From assembly GCA_027257055.1 (NCBI GenBank), contig JAPVLO010000138.1, positions 6,448,001 to 6,512,000 of the forward strand: a DNA stretch of 64,000 nt. Reading direction: 5' to 3'. A program made the position numbers and the translations under genes. This document shows positions 1 through 10,157 of this stretch, piece after piece; the stretch's first letter is position 1; each line of letters starts with the position of its first letter. Under the pieces are notes generated by a model. The model saw only the letters and a list, made by a program, of their open reading frames with translations. It did no database searches and had not been told where the DNA came from. The DNA comes from Cephalopachus bancanus (taxonomy: Eukaryota > Chordata > Mammalia > Primates > Tarsiidae).

Positions 1-89
1 GACAAAGAAAGTATTTAATCATTCCAGGAAGAATGTATGGTCCTTTATTAAAGTGATGCTATCCAAAGCAAACCCTAAATAGCATCAAA

Positions 90-1460
90 AAAGCCTCTGA
101 GAGGAGATAGGAAGCTTATTAGGCAGAGAGGTAAGGCCCCCAGGAGACTTAACACCTGTGGGAACACCCCGCTGTACCATCCCCACTATGTAATTGTCAG
201 CTGAAAATGTGGTTAAGAACATTCTCTTAATCCAGGACATACTGCTAAAAGGAACTTTTTGCTGCTTAAACTCAGACGCAGCAACTTAACTAAAGGTCCT
301 AACTTGACCTTGGCTTCTTATAATATTATTAACATAGCATTTGCATTGCTGTTTTACCCCCACGGTGGGTTTTTCTGTGGTACTTATAGGTAATATTTAA
401 GATGGAGTAGCCGGGCTGGATGGCTCAGCCTGTAATCCCGAGCCTTTGGGAGGCTGAGGTGAGTGGATTGCCTGAACCGTGGGTTCGAGACCCACCTGGG
501 CAGCGAGACCTCATCTCTACAATAAATCAAAAAATCAGCCGGGCGTGGTAGCGCATGCCTGTAATTCCGGCTACTCGGAAGGCTGAGGTGGAAGGATCGC
601 TGGCCCAGCAGGTGGAGGCTGCGGTGGCCTGGAGTATCCGCTGCACTCCAGTTTGGGTGACAGAGTGAGACTCCAACTCAAAAAAAAAAAAAAAAAGATG
701 GAGTAACTTTGGTCAAGGACTCGCATCAGCAATAAAAATTGGGTCTCAGGAAGTAAGGTGTGAGTGAGATGTAAATAAGAGAAACACCCCCAGAAAAGAA
801 AAGATAAAAAACCACAAACTCCTAGCACCAGTTACCCATTTGGGGCCCTCTTTTTCTGGAGAGTTTGTTGCTTAATGTTTCAGTATCTGCGTTCCTTAAT
901 CTTCTTTGTCTGGGACAAGAAACTGAGGTTGCTGGTTTAAGCTGACAGTGGAGGTCTTAACTTCTGCAACACCTCTACCAAAAGGAAAGAGGTCCAGCCT
1001 AAGGGAAGAGTCACCAGGACGGGAAAGGTGAGTCATGAGAGCAGAGAGCTCATGGGGCTCAAGTGAGCACTGCACGCAGGTTCCAAGAACTGGAGATTCC
1101 TTCTCACGGTGAACTTTTTCGGGGCCTGTTTCTGACACATTTCCAACACAAATAACAGACACAAAGAGGACCTCTAAAAGAAAACGTATTTATTTGAAAA
1201 TAGAGCATTGCAATGGGGATATGCATGCCATAGTAAGCTAGATGCATATTCAGGAAGGTTAAACAATAGGTTTTTAAAGGAAAAAGTAGGGAAGATTACA
1301 TAATTATTTCGAAATGACTATTTTTGGCTACAAAATTAAATAGCCAGGGTGACACCATTCTGAGGCTGGATAGACAGTTGCCGAGCAAGATGTCTTGCAG
1401 AAGTATATTTTATGTGAAGTCGCGACAGCTTTCGTGCAAAGTCTTGGTTTTGTAGAAGTC
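90..1460. mobile_element. Possible LTR/endogenous-retrovirus-derived region (unresolved)
   Basis: This stretch is richer in GC than the AT-rich DNA that follows, and its texture suggests an old LTR: a block ending in AATAAA near 731-736, followed by a T/G-rich downstream section. It is interrupted by a SINE at 410-694. I could not fix TG...CA ends or a flanking duplication, and I see no gag, pol or env reading. The 88-codon antisense frame at 896-1162 has no recognisable domain. It may be one LTR, two nested fragments or unrelated repeats. Confidence 0.3.
410..694 (+). mobile_element. Dimeric Alu-type SINE (lineage-specific style)
   Basis: The element reads 5' to 3' on the plus strand: left monomer with a 7SL-type Pol III promoter region (GGTTCGAGACCCACCTGGG near 482), A-rich linker, right monomer, and the tail GAGACTCCAACTC followed by about 16 A. 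An 11-bp target-site duplication, AAGATGGAGTA, flanks it at 399-409 and 695-705. The first bases (GCCGGGCTGG) are close to the family head, so the copy is essentially full length. It is a non-coding retrotransposon mobilised by L1 proteins. Open frames across it are antisense artefacts. Confidence 0.95.
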
Positions 1461-2749
1461 TTTTTTATTACCAGGCGTACAAGTGTGAGAACCCTCTCTT
1501 CATTGCTCTCCTTGTGGTTATTTGTGAGTTTTCTTTTAACATCAGTGGCTCAATTTTGATTTTGACTACTTTCATTGTGTAATTGGCAGAAAATACCAAT
1601 GGATTAGAGTTGACAGCTGAATTAAAATCTATTTATTATCCTTGTTCTAAGGAAGAAAATAACAGGCTTTCATTGTAATATAATTTCACTTTTTTATTTT
1701 CAGTTAATTCTTCTGATTTTTAGTCCAACTTTCATTATAATTTTAAGGCCTTATTTATTTTAATGATTGAATATAACACCGTGTATAAAAACTGAAGTGA
1801 TTTTTGTGGAAAAAATGTTTGAAACCCAATTTAAATTAGAATGAACAAAGAAAATGTGTTTTTTAAATAATGAGTTTGGCCTTATAACAGTTATTCTTAT
1901 GATATATTTTAGCTTTCTTCTTAATTTATTCAAAATAAGCATTTTAAAAATAGAAGACTAAAGCATACATACACAGAGTTTTTAAATCACTAAGTCAAAC
2001 ATTGTCATCTTGAGAACTTGAGTCTTCTACTGTACTAGAAGCAGAAGGATACTAAAGCATTCTATTTATAGGATTATAATTGGAAATGTATTTGAGCACT
2101 CAGGTAGAACTGTAATATTATTTCAATTTTGGCCAGTGAAGAAGCTTATTCTTCTTTGCTAATGTAATGGAAACCAAGAGGCATCAGAAGGATAATAGGA
2201 CTGAGTTTTGCATCCAAAACTCTAATTATTGTTTAAAATCAAAATGATTTCCTGACTTCTTGAGATTTTATAACTTTTATTTGTGCTAATTCTCCTGGGT
2301 TTCATCATTCTTTAAAAACTTTCAAATGCCTGTTAAGGAGGAAAAAAAATAAATAACCCCCTTTTTAAATAGTAAAGACTATGTACACTTGTACTTATAT
2401 ACAAATAATTCTCATCTTACTGTTTTTTTCTACTCCAAACAAAATTTCTGTAATGACAAACTATCTCGTTTTCAAGTAGATATCAATTTTCCCACATATA
2501 ATCACAAATGATTTTTTTCTGTAGGTATAAAAGAGATGAAATTAGACCAGTAGCTACATTTCAGTGTTCATGTTTCCACTGCTATTAAGTGATACAGATT
2601 ATTTTGAATGCCTTCTGCTAAAGCTGATGGTGAAGAAGACTTTAAGAAAAACTTTAGTGTTCTTACCATAAAAATGATAACTACATGAAGTGACAATATG
2701 TTAATTAACCAGATTTAGTCTTTCCACTATGCTTCTATATATATGCGCA

Positions 2750-2750
<1 letters not shown>
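1461..2750. other. AT-rich intergenic stretch, nothing recognised
   Basis: The stretch is AT-rich with many poly-T and poly-A runs. The only open frame of note (antisense 1760-1942, 60 codons) is low-complexity and has no family signature. No repeat family could be recognised by eye; very old decayed repeats remain possible. Confidence 0.6.
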
Positions 2751-2752
<2 letters not shown>

Positions 2753-2796
<44 letters not shown>

Positions 2797-2799
2797 ACA
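2753..2799. repeat. (CA)n microsatellite
   Basis: About 20 CA units run to position 2790 with an AGACACAC imperfection at the 3' end. The repeat abuts the end of the mariner remnant that begins about 25 bp downstream. Confidence 0.97.
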
Positions 2800-2822
2800 A
2801 GTTCTGATAATTAAATTTGTAA

Positions 2823-3135
2823 ACTCATCCTAAAAAAAATGCTGCATACCACCTCATTGCTGAGTATCACTACCGTCACCTTTGAAGTCCTCCCTTGAGA
2901 AACTGTGCACTGACTCCATTACCTAGTCTACCTGTCAAAGCAATTTTGGAGCTTGTAATCTGGAATGGCTATCAGGGCTGTCATCATTTTATCCTTGATG
3001 TCCTGAGCATCATCAAATGTCTCCCTTTCAATATTTCCTTTATCTTCAGGTAAAGAAACCAGTCATTGGGAGCCAGATCCAGTGAGTAGGGAGGGTGGTC
3101 CAATGCAGGTATTTGTAAAGTGCTGCCAGTGTCAG
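2823..3135 (-). pseudogene. Mariner transposase C-terminal remnant
   Basis: Read on the minus strand, about 3110 to 2990 encodes a mariner catalytic-core signature: DHPPYSLDLAPNDWFLYLK, matching the family's PHPPYSPDLAPCDFFLF block that carries the third catalytic Asp, followed by KEILKGRH. A frameshift then breaks the frame. The next part continues as a D-I-K-D-K-M type stretch and a C-terminal NCFD motif down to about 2930. The N-terminal DNA-binding region and the first two catalytic Asps are absent. This is cut-and-paste DNA transposase debris and cannot be active. Its C-terminal end is mirrored in the opposite orientation at 3150-3256. Confidence 0.72.
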
Positions 3136-3149
3136 CATATGGTGGCAAG

Positions 3150-3256
3150 TTCGCGAACTTAACTGTCAGACCGCAACAAATACCAACTACAGCTCTGATG
3201 GCCATTCCAGCAAAAATGTTCCAAAATTTCTTTGACAGTTGGACTAGGCACTGGAG
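3150..3256 (+). pseudogene. Second mariner C-terminal fragment, inverted relative to its neighbour
   Basis: On the plus strand, 3189-3256 reads ALMAIPAKMFQNFFDSWTRH, which aligns with the minus-strand reading ALIAIPDYKLQNCFD of the remnant at 2823-3135. At the DNA level both share blocks such as GCCATTCCAG and TTTGACAG. The fragment runs straight into a (CT)n(CA)n microsatellite, so its 3' end is lost. It is a short broken piece of the same mariner subfamily, head to head with the other copy. Confidence 0.55.
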
Positions 3257-3286
3257 TCTCTCTCTGTCTCTCTCTCTCTCTCTCTC

Positions 3287-3339
<53 letters not shown>

Positions 3340-3410
3340 GTACCTGTGTGTATGTGTATATACATATATATACATATATACACCATATATATTATACTAT
3401 ATTTTATATA
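3255..3410. repeat. Compound (CT)n(CA)n(TA)n microsatellite
   Basis: A CT run (3255-3287) passes directly into about 20 CA units (3290-3331) and then into TATA/TGTA-rich sequence to about 3410. Several open frames of Leu-Ser and Thr-His repeats are translations of this simple repeat. Confidence 0.95.
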
Positions 3411-3463
3411 TATTACTGAAAACTATAGATTGAACTTTAAAACATTATGTTATACATGGCAAA

Positions 3464-4028
3464 TATGAGGGGGAACACCTCAGAAAGTGGAATTTATTTA
3501 TTTTTAAAAAGTGTATTTATTCTTACACGATTAAACTTCAGTCACCTTCAAAGTACTCTCCATTTGATGAAATACACCTATTGACTTTTTTCCTACTGCT
3601 CAAAACAATTTTTGAACTCATTAATATTGATACCTTTGCATGCTTCTGTTATTTTCTGTTTCACCTCTTCCACATCAGCAAAATGTTTCCTTTTGAGGAC
3701 TTTTTTCATCCAGGAAAACAAAACTAAGTCACTCGGGTTGAGATTGGGTGAATAGGAAGGGTGGGGCATAGAGGGCCTGCCATTTTTTATAAAAAAAAAA
3801 AACTGATGAACACCCAGCGTAGCGTGGGCGGGTGCGTTATCATGCTGGAACAACCTGTCGCCGGTTTGCCACAAATCAGGATGTTTCTTTTGTAAACTGT
3901 GTTGCAACCTTCTTAAAACTTCCAGATAAAAACATTTAACCTGAAGGCACAAATTCCAAGTGTACTGCAAAAGAACCTGCTCTCCAAAAGAAAAATTTAG
4001 AATTTTTTTGAGTCCCCCCTCATGCATG
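3464..4028 (-). mobile_element. Internally deleted mariner element with transposase remnant
   Basis: The ends look like inverted repeats: TGAGGGGGAAC near 3468 on the plus strand, and the reverse complement of CCCCCCTCA near 4021. An adjacent TA on the left fits mariner target choice. The minus-strand frame 4027-3593 contains HDNAPAHA (second catalytic Asp block), SYSPNLNPSDLVLF (the PHPPYSPDLAP-type block) and a C-terminal EFKNCFEQ motif. The reading continues past the stop at about 3593 to a frame-shifted C-terminal FEGD. Members of the family are about 1.3 kb; this copy is about 0.56 kb. It joins the 5' end directly to a YLEVLRRL block, so the helix-turn-helix region and first catalytic Asp are deleted. 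It is non-autonomous and dead. Confidence 0.85.
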
Positions 4029-4139
4029 TAATTTTAATGTCAATTTAAAAACATAAAAAATTTTATTCTAAGAAATAATATTGATTAAAATAAAAATCTA
4101 AAGAAACCAAAATTTTCAAATATATCTTTGTATATTCTA

Positions 4140-4335
4140 ATGGCCCATTTAGATCTATGTGCATATGTGTAAATATATGATATATATATAGTGTATATGT
4201 ATATCATATATACACATGTATGTATTATATCATATATAAACATATTTTATATAGGTAAACATATATATTATATGTGTGATTTATTATATATGTAATTTAT
4301 ATAAGCTATATAAGCATATATATGATTTATTGTGA
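4140..4335. repeat. TATA/CATATA-rich simple repeat
   Basis: Degenerate ATATATG/CATATA units over about 200 bp. No coding content. Confidence 0.85.
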
Positions 4336-4404
4336 TGTATAAACATATTACATCAGTCACATTTGTTATCTTGTATTTTCTGATATTTCGACATCTAGGG
4401 TTTT

Positions 4405-4800
4405 GCTGATGCTAGAAAGACAGCCCTTCCCAAGGCTAGCTACTATCTAGAGAGCAAATGAATTTAATGGGAGCTAGACTTTCCCATGCAAACCAACCAG
4501 TCTAGGGCCTATATTGGCCAACTACCTCCTTTATCTAGCTCTCACAGTTTGAGCTACTATAATTCTGCTCTATTATCACAGAGCCAGGTACCAGATAACT
4601 CAAGACAGCTCCTACACCCCAGAGCCCACCAAAGCTATTCAAAACCGACCAATATTAGATCTGCTTACCTTGTCTTGCTTTTTTTCCCACAGAAACCACA
4701 ATAAAGACTCCTGTCCACACTTTGTCCTCATTCTTTCTAACTCCTGACGGATCCTGTGCTTTCCTGTGTGGTGTTACGTGGCATGGTGTGCCACTGCTTT
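4405..4800 (+). mobile_element. Probable solo LTR of an ERV1-type endogenous retrovirus
   Basis: The block starts near TGATGCTAGAAAGACAGC and is C-rich with the motif CAGAGCCAGGTACCAGATAA. It carries AATAAA at 4701-4706 followed by a CTCCTGTCC and CTAACTCCTGACGG section. That order (U3-like, polyadenylation signal, R/U5-like) fits gammaretrovirus-like LTRs of the MER4/MER50 kind. No internal retroviral genes follow, so it is a solo LTR or fragment. The exact ends and subfamily were not determined. The 72-codon frame at 4486-4704 lies in the LTR and has no retroviral signature. Confidence 0.6.
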
Positions 4801-4939
4801 TGGAAAATGTGAAATTATCTTTTGAATAGCAATAATCTCAGCTGTTAGTCTCAGCTGTGAGATCTGAGTAATAAGTCCTACCTCTTAAAACACATATATG
4901 TGTATGTTCTTGACTGTGTCTGTATTGTGTGTGTATGTA

Positions 4940-4973
<34 letters not shown>

Positions 4974-6460
4974 ATTCTAAGAGGCTTTTTATGATACAAA
5001 TCCAGTCATTGTATAGCTTCTCTTTTCCATTAGCCAATAAAATTTTGTCTGTATTTAAGAAATTATTAAGTTTTACTAAATATATTAATGTATTCATTTA
5101 ATCATTCTTGGCCTTCTAAAATTTTGGTAAATATTATTGAAAATGATTTCAAACACGCTTATAGACTTAAAAAATCTAAATATATGTCATATTTTCCATA
5201 CATTTTTAAGTTTTTATACTAAATTTAAAAATATTAATTAATTACATTTTAAAATTTTAAATACTAAAATCTTAAAATGTGATTGAAAGGCATTTTTCCC
5301 AGTAGAAATATAGTTTTTTTTACTACTGTTTATAAGTCTTTAATGAAAAAAATGTACAAATAAAAAGAGAGAAAATAATGTTTAAACTCACTTTTCAAAA
5401 GATCTCACTGTGCCACTAGGATTAAGATGAGAATAGAATCAATAATCAGGTTTTCATTATATATTCAAGTCTTTTAAGAGAAAAATAACTTTAGAAGCTT
5501 TTGTAATTCTTTCAAAATGTATTTATAGAAATTGGTACCTCCACCTAAATGTCAGGGAAGCCTATGGATCCTAGCATGTCTTCATTTCAAATTGTTTTCC
5601 AATCAACTGGCACCACCATTTGCTCATAGTATATAGAAAGAATAATGGAACGATCCTTCTTACTGTCTTTCTACTACAATATACATACAATTCTAAAACA
5701 CATCTTCTTTACGAAAATATATATTAGAAAAAAATGCCATAACTTCCTACGGCCAATAATATTTTGACATTGGGGTAATTCTCTATTTTTTTTTTTTACT
5801 ATGTCTTCATATTAAATTATTTTAATAACCTTTGTCCAGTCCCTACAATATTTTTCCCATACGGGGAGCAAGAATCAACTGGAATATTTAACTAACCTGC
5901 TCAAAACTCTATAAAATTTAAACTCCTTAAGGTCTTGCACAAACTTACTATGCTTACTGCTTAACTCTACTGCTCTTTATGTCATGAGTCTTGAAAGGTT
6001 ATGTGCCTTGGCAGGACTGGAGCGGTTTTGGTAGTTTCTTCAAGTGAGAAAAACTGTTAATATAATTAGCAACTATAATAAGGATTAGGCAATGATGTCC
6101 AAATAGGATACTGAAGTTTAAATTGTGCTGCTAACTTTTTAATAAAGGCTCAAGCATTTTCTTGGAAATGTTGTATCTGTTTACATCTGAACAGAAACTG
6201 TATTTTAGCATGCTAAAAAATTATGTTCTATCTTTTTTTAATTCCTCACCTTTAGGCTTTCCTCGACTATCATATCAAGTGTGAAGCTTGACCAACTCAT
6301 ATTCTAGCATTGCTTCCATAGTGTAGGGATTGCAAATTACATAGAGATCGTTTGTATCCAGTGGCTACAAAAGATGAGAAAAGGGAAAGGATGAAGATGT
6401 GTGGAGAAATTATACAATGCTGAAGGTAATATTAAATGGATATTGTCAATTTTAAGATCT
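4801..6460. other. AT-rich intergenic stretch with a TG/TA microsatellite
   Basis: Very AT-rich. A (TG)n(TA)n repeat lies at 4925-4973; the frames over it are low-complexity. The section 5870-5990 has the composition of an old decayed interspersed repeat but could not be assigned. Nothing else recognised. Confidence 0.6.
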
Positions 6461-6461
6461 T

Positions 6462-7150
6462 TTAGTTATCAAAGAAATAAAAATTAAGACCACACTGAGA
6501 TACCACCTAAGTCCAGTCAGAATGACCATCATCAATAACTCAAAAAACAACAGATGCTGGAGAGAATGTGGGGAAAAGGGAATAATACTTCTACACTGTT
6601 GGTGGGAGTGTAAACTAGTGCAGCGTCTGTGGAAAACAGTGTGGAGATTTCGAGAAGGTCTATTTTTAGCTCTAAAAATAGACCTTCCACTTGACTCTGC
6701 AATCCCTCTACTGGGAATATATCCGGAGGAACTCAAATCACTCTATGAAAAAGATGTTCACACATGTTTATTGCAGCATTATTCACAATAGCAAAAACAT
6801 GGAACCAACTATGCTGTCCATCGAAAGAGGACTGGATAAAAAAAAATGTGAAACATATACACGATGGACTATTGCACAGCCATAAAGAAGGAAAAATTAT
6901 GAACTTTGTAGCAACTTGGAAGAACTTAGAGGCTATAAAACTGAGTGATCTATCACAGACACAAAGAACTGAGTATCGCAGTTTCTCACTCATAAGCAGA
7001 CCTTGAACAACTATCATAATACTATAACAAAAGGATTGGCAGTAGTGGGAAACTGCCAGAGGAGGGGGACATGCCTCTTTAACAAGAGTACCTTCATAAT
7101 AAACATTTGTATTCCTAACCCTGAATCGAACTCCACATATTTAAAATAAA
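6462..7150 (+). mobile_element. LINE-1 3' end, 5'-truncated (ORF2 C-terminus and 3' UTR)
   Basis: The fragment begins inside ORF2 at TTATCAAAGAAATAAAAATT and runs through the cysteine-rich C-terminus of ORF2p. At 6552 onward the protein shows CWRECGEKG, then HCWWEC, the CCHC-like knuckle of mammalian L1. It continues to [10 protein letters not shown] and, after frameshifts, to the end motif QTQRTEYRSFSLIS near 6955-7003. A short 3' UTR with a G-rich stretch (AGAGGAGGGGGAC) and an A-rich end near 7145 follows. Truncation at the 5' side is the usual outcome of incomplete target-primed reverse transcription. A tandem copy of TCTATTTTTAGCTCTAAAAA-like sequence at 6659-6681 disturbs the frame. No clear target-site duplication was found. 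Confidence 0.9.
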
Positions 7151-9249
7151 TCGTTTTTCAAAAATTTTAGAAAAAAGGAAATTGCCACACTGTTTTCCAT
7201 AGAGGTTATCTTAGTTTACATTCCTATGTTCTGAAACTTAATGTTTCTCTGCCCAAATGTCTTATGTCTATAGAAAGAAATGGTAAAAATAACCACACAC
7301 TAGAGTTTCCACATTATCAGATGCAACTAAAGTATCAGATGAAGCTATAGTTAGCAGTCAAAGTGGAAAAATTAATAGCCCAAATTAAATTGCTTAATGA
7401 TTGATTCTTTTTCATTGGAAATTGTCAACGTTAGGTTTGAGATCAAAGGGAATAAAAAAAGGTGCCACTTTTACATAGCAGTATTAGTGAACAAAGTAAC
7501 AGTGATATCAATGAGAGTGATAATATTATCTTGAAGTTTATTAAATCTATTATGTTTTTTCTGGTACGTTGATAGATATACAGTTATTGTTATATTTTCT
7601 CAATAAATAGTAATAGATTTAGTGAAGAGAAGGGCTAGAGAGAATATTGTTCATTCTCCACATAATTTCTCAAACACATTACTGTGAATACATTAATCAT
7701 AATGAAATATTAACAGATTGAAAATGAATAGAACATTATGAAAAAACTAAGTAAGCTAGAATTGTGCAACTAAGCTGCAGTGTCACAAGAGCAAAAGGAA
7801 GACATAAGTTCCTTTATGTGCAAACTTGCTTTTAGACTCAAATTCTACATTAAATGTTATCAAAGTGATATCTTCAACCATGAGTGTGTCATCATTAAAA
7901 CAAGAGTGCTCCTTATAAAAACACTAAAATGGATTGGTGACCAGAGATCGAATTTTATCAAAAAGCTATGTTAAAAGATAATTGAAAAAAATGTGATTTT
8001 TTTTCATTTCATTTGAATGATGATTCTAATCACTAAAATATTCTGTCTTGACTGACACTTAGATGTAATGAAATATTCAAGAACTGTTTAAAATATATGC
8101 TACTATTTACTAACAAGGATCAAAACAAAAATTCACCAAAGGTAAGCAATAACTTATTATTGTTGTTTATCAGAGTTACAATTTGATCTCTCTTTCATTT
8201 CTATCAAAATTTGCTTTTAAAAAGTTAATAATTAAGTGATCAAGATTTTGAAGACATTATTTCAAGCAAAAAAATCAGAAATAAAATATTTTATTGAATA
8301 AAAATATTTAAATGTTTTTATTTCTAAAATAAAATACTATTTTGAAATTTGTATATTGATTCAGTGTTTAACATCGCTAACAATTTGTCCTTCACTTTCT
8401 TTCCATATTCATATAATCACAAGAAAAATTTGGTTGTTCTTTCCTTAAACCACATATAGATGCTTCAAAACCTTCATCAGTTTACCTCTGTGTATCTACA
8501 CATATCGCCATTTTCTACTTTCGCTGTTCCATGAATACGTTGTTTGTGAAACAAATGTTTGTGAAACATTGGTCTAGATAAAAGAAAATACATTGATAGA
8601 TTAATAAATATCTGGATGGGATTTTAAAAATTACTTGGAGGACAAGTTAAACATTTTCTATGTTTAATTCAATCATTTCAGTTTCCTAGTGTAACTTTTA
8701 TTCTGAGGTAAAATAATTAGTTACCAAGGAAAATACAGACAAGATCCTTCATTGTCATAGATTAAACATGCTTATAAGTGTCACTACATCTTTTGCAAGT
8801 GTGAGCAAGAAACAGGAGTACTGATAACTGATGATCCTGTGGCATTTTTATTAAGGAAGAAAGTTTAAGTTTTAAAATAAATGTATTTAAATATATATGC
8901 AGTACACCCCTCAAGTTTTCCTCCAAGTTTCAACTAATTTAATCAGATTGTAGTTGGTTTTTGTTGGTTTGCTTTCTTTTACTCACCTTTTTAGATAGTA
9001 GAGATAAATTTAGGAAGAATTTTTTAACCTAAATTTAGTCTTTTTTAATTAGCTTAATGTATATCCTCTGTAGATTGGAGAAAATGTGTGGTTAACATAT
9101 GAGACATTATTTCTGGAGATAGACTCTCTGGCTTCTCCAAATCCTTGACTCTATCGTCTACTTAGCTGTCTGAATCTGTATGTGTTAATTCATTTGTCTG
9201 AAATAATAGTTACTTCAACTATTATTTTTTAAAAACATATCAATTACTT
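7151..9249. other. AT-rich intergenic stretch, nothing recognised
   Basis: No coding signature and no repeat family was identified. A 13-bp perfect direct repeat (TGTTTGTGAAACA at 8541-8553 and 8556-8568) is the only local structure noted. The 64-codon frame at 7780-7974 has no recognisable domain. Confidence 0.6.
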
Positions 9250-9264
9250 GATAAGTTGCATCTT

Positions 9265-9561
9265 TTTTTTTTGAGTCAGTGTCTCACTCTGTCACCCAGG
9301 CTGGAATGCAGTGGCATGCTCACGCCCACCTCAGCCTCAACCTGCTGTGCTCAGGTGATGCTTCTGCCTCAGCCTTCCGAGTAGCTGGAACCACAGGCAT
9401 GTGCCACAACTCCCAGCTAATTTTATTATTATTATTATTTGTTGTTGAGATGAATTCTCACTATGTTGCTCAAGCTGGTCTTGAACCCCTTAGCTCAGGC
9501 AATCCTCTCCTCTCATCCTTCCAAAGTACTGGGATTACAGGCTTGAGTCACTGTGCCCGAT
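9265..9561 (-). mobile_element. Older Alu (AluJ-like) SINE
   Basis: An antisense dimeric Alu, with T-run and right monomer on the left (TCTCACTCTGTCACCCAGGC), an (ATT)n linker expansion at 9422-9441 and the left monomer to 9561. It lacks the style shared by the other copies (it has GAGTCAGTGTCT rather than GAGTTGGAGTCT). The flanking duplication has diverged: GATAAGTTGCATCTT at 9250-9264 versus GATAAATTGACATCTT at 9562-9577. Both points argue for an older insertion, of an age like the common-ancestor AluJ of primates. Confidence 0.88.
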
Positions 9562-9860
9562 GATAAATTGACATCTTAAGCCCTTAGACTATAAATGGGC
9601 AAGTGTACAGCACTGTGAAGCTGTTAGGTCTTGTAATCATGCATACACTGTGCACATTAGAAAAGTATATGAAGAGACAGGAGAAAAAAATCTATATCAT
9701 GGCAGTAATTATTTCATGGCAGCACAAAAATCACACAACATTACTTATAACGTTTACACCTTGAAAAATAGATCTGCACCCCATTTCTAATGTCGATTAT
9801 CATTTACTTCTGAAATTATGCTCTCATTTGCCTATTATAATTATTCCGTGAGTTGATTTT

Positions 9861-10145
9861 ATTTTTTTGAGTTGGAGTCTCACTCTGTCACCCAGACTGG
9901 AGTGCAGTGGCCGCTCTTGGCCACTGCAGCCTCGACTTGCTGGGCTCCGGCGATCCTTCCGCCTCAGGCTTCCAAGTCGCTGGAACCACAGAAACGCGCT
10001 ACCACGCCCGGCTAATTTTTTGATTGATTGTAGAGCTGAGGTCTCGCCAAGTTACCCAGGTGGGTCTCGAACCCGTAGGCTCAGGCAATCCACTCACCTC
10101 AGCCTCCCAAAGCACGGCATTACCGGCTGAGACACCAAGCCTGGC
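9861..10145 (-). mobile_element. Dimeric Alu-type SINE (lineage-specific style)
   Basis: Antisense full-length copy: GAGTTGGAGTCTCACTCTGT, then the right monomer, the linker AATTTTTTGATTGATTGTAG and the left monomer ending in GCCTGGC. A 12-bp target-site duplication, TGAGTTGATTTT, is perfect at 9849-9860 and 10146-10157. It lies only about 285 bp from the older Alu upstream. Confidence 0.95.
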
Positions 10146-10157
10146 TGAGTTGATTTT

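Noticed and set aside
896..1162. 88-codon minus-strand frame considered as a retroviral or host coding piece
   Set aside because: No retroviral or other domain recognised; the surrounding DNA looks LTR-like at best.
3120..3468. Long frames with Thr-His, Leu-Ser or Val-Cys repeats
   Set aside because: Translations of the compound (CT)n(CA)n microsatellite, apart from the short mariner blocks already listed.
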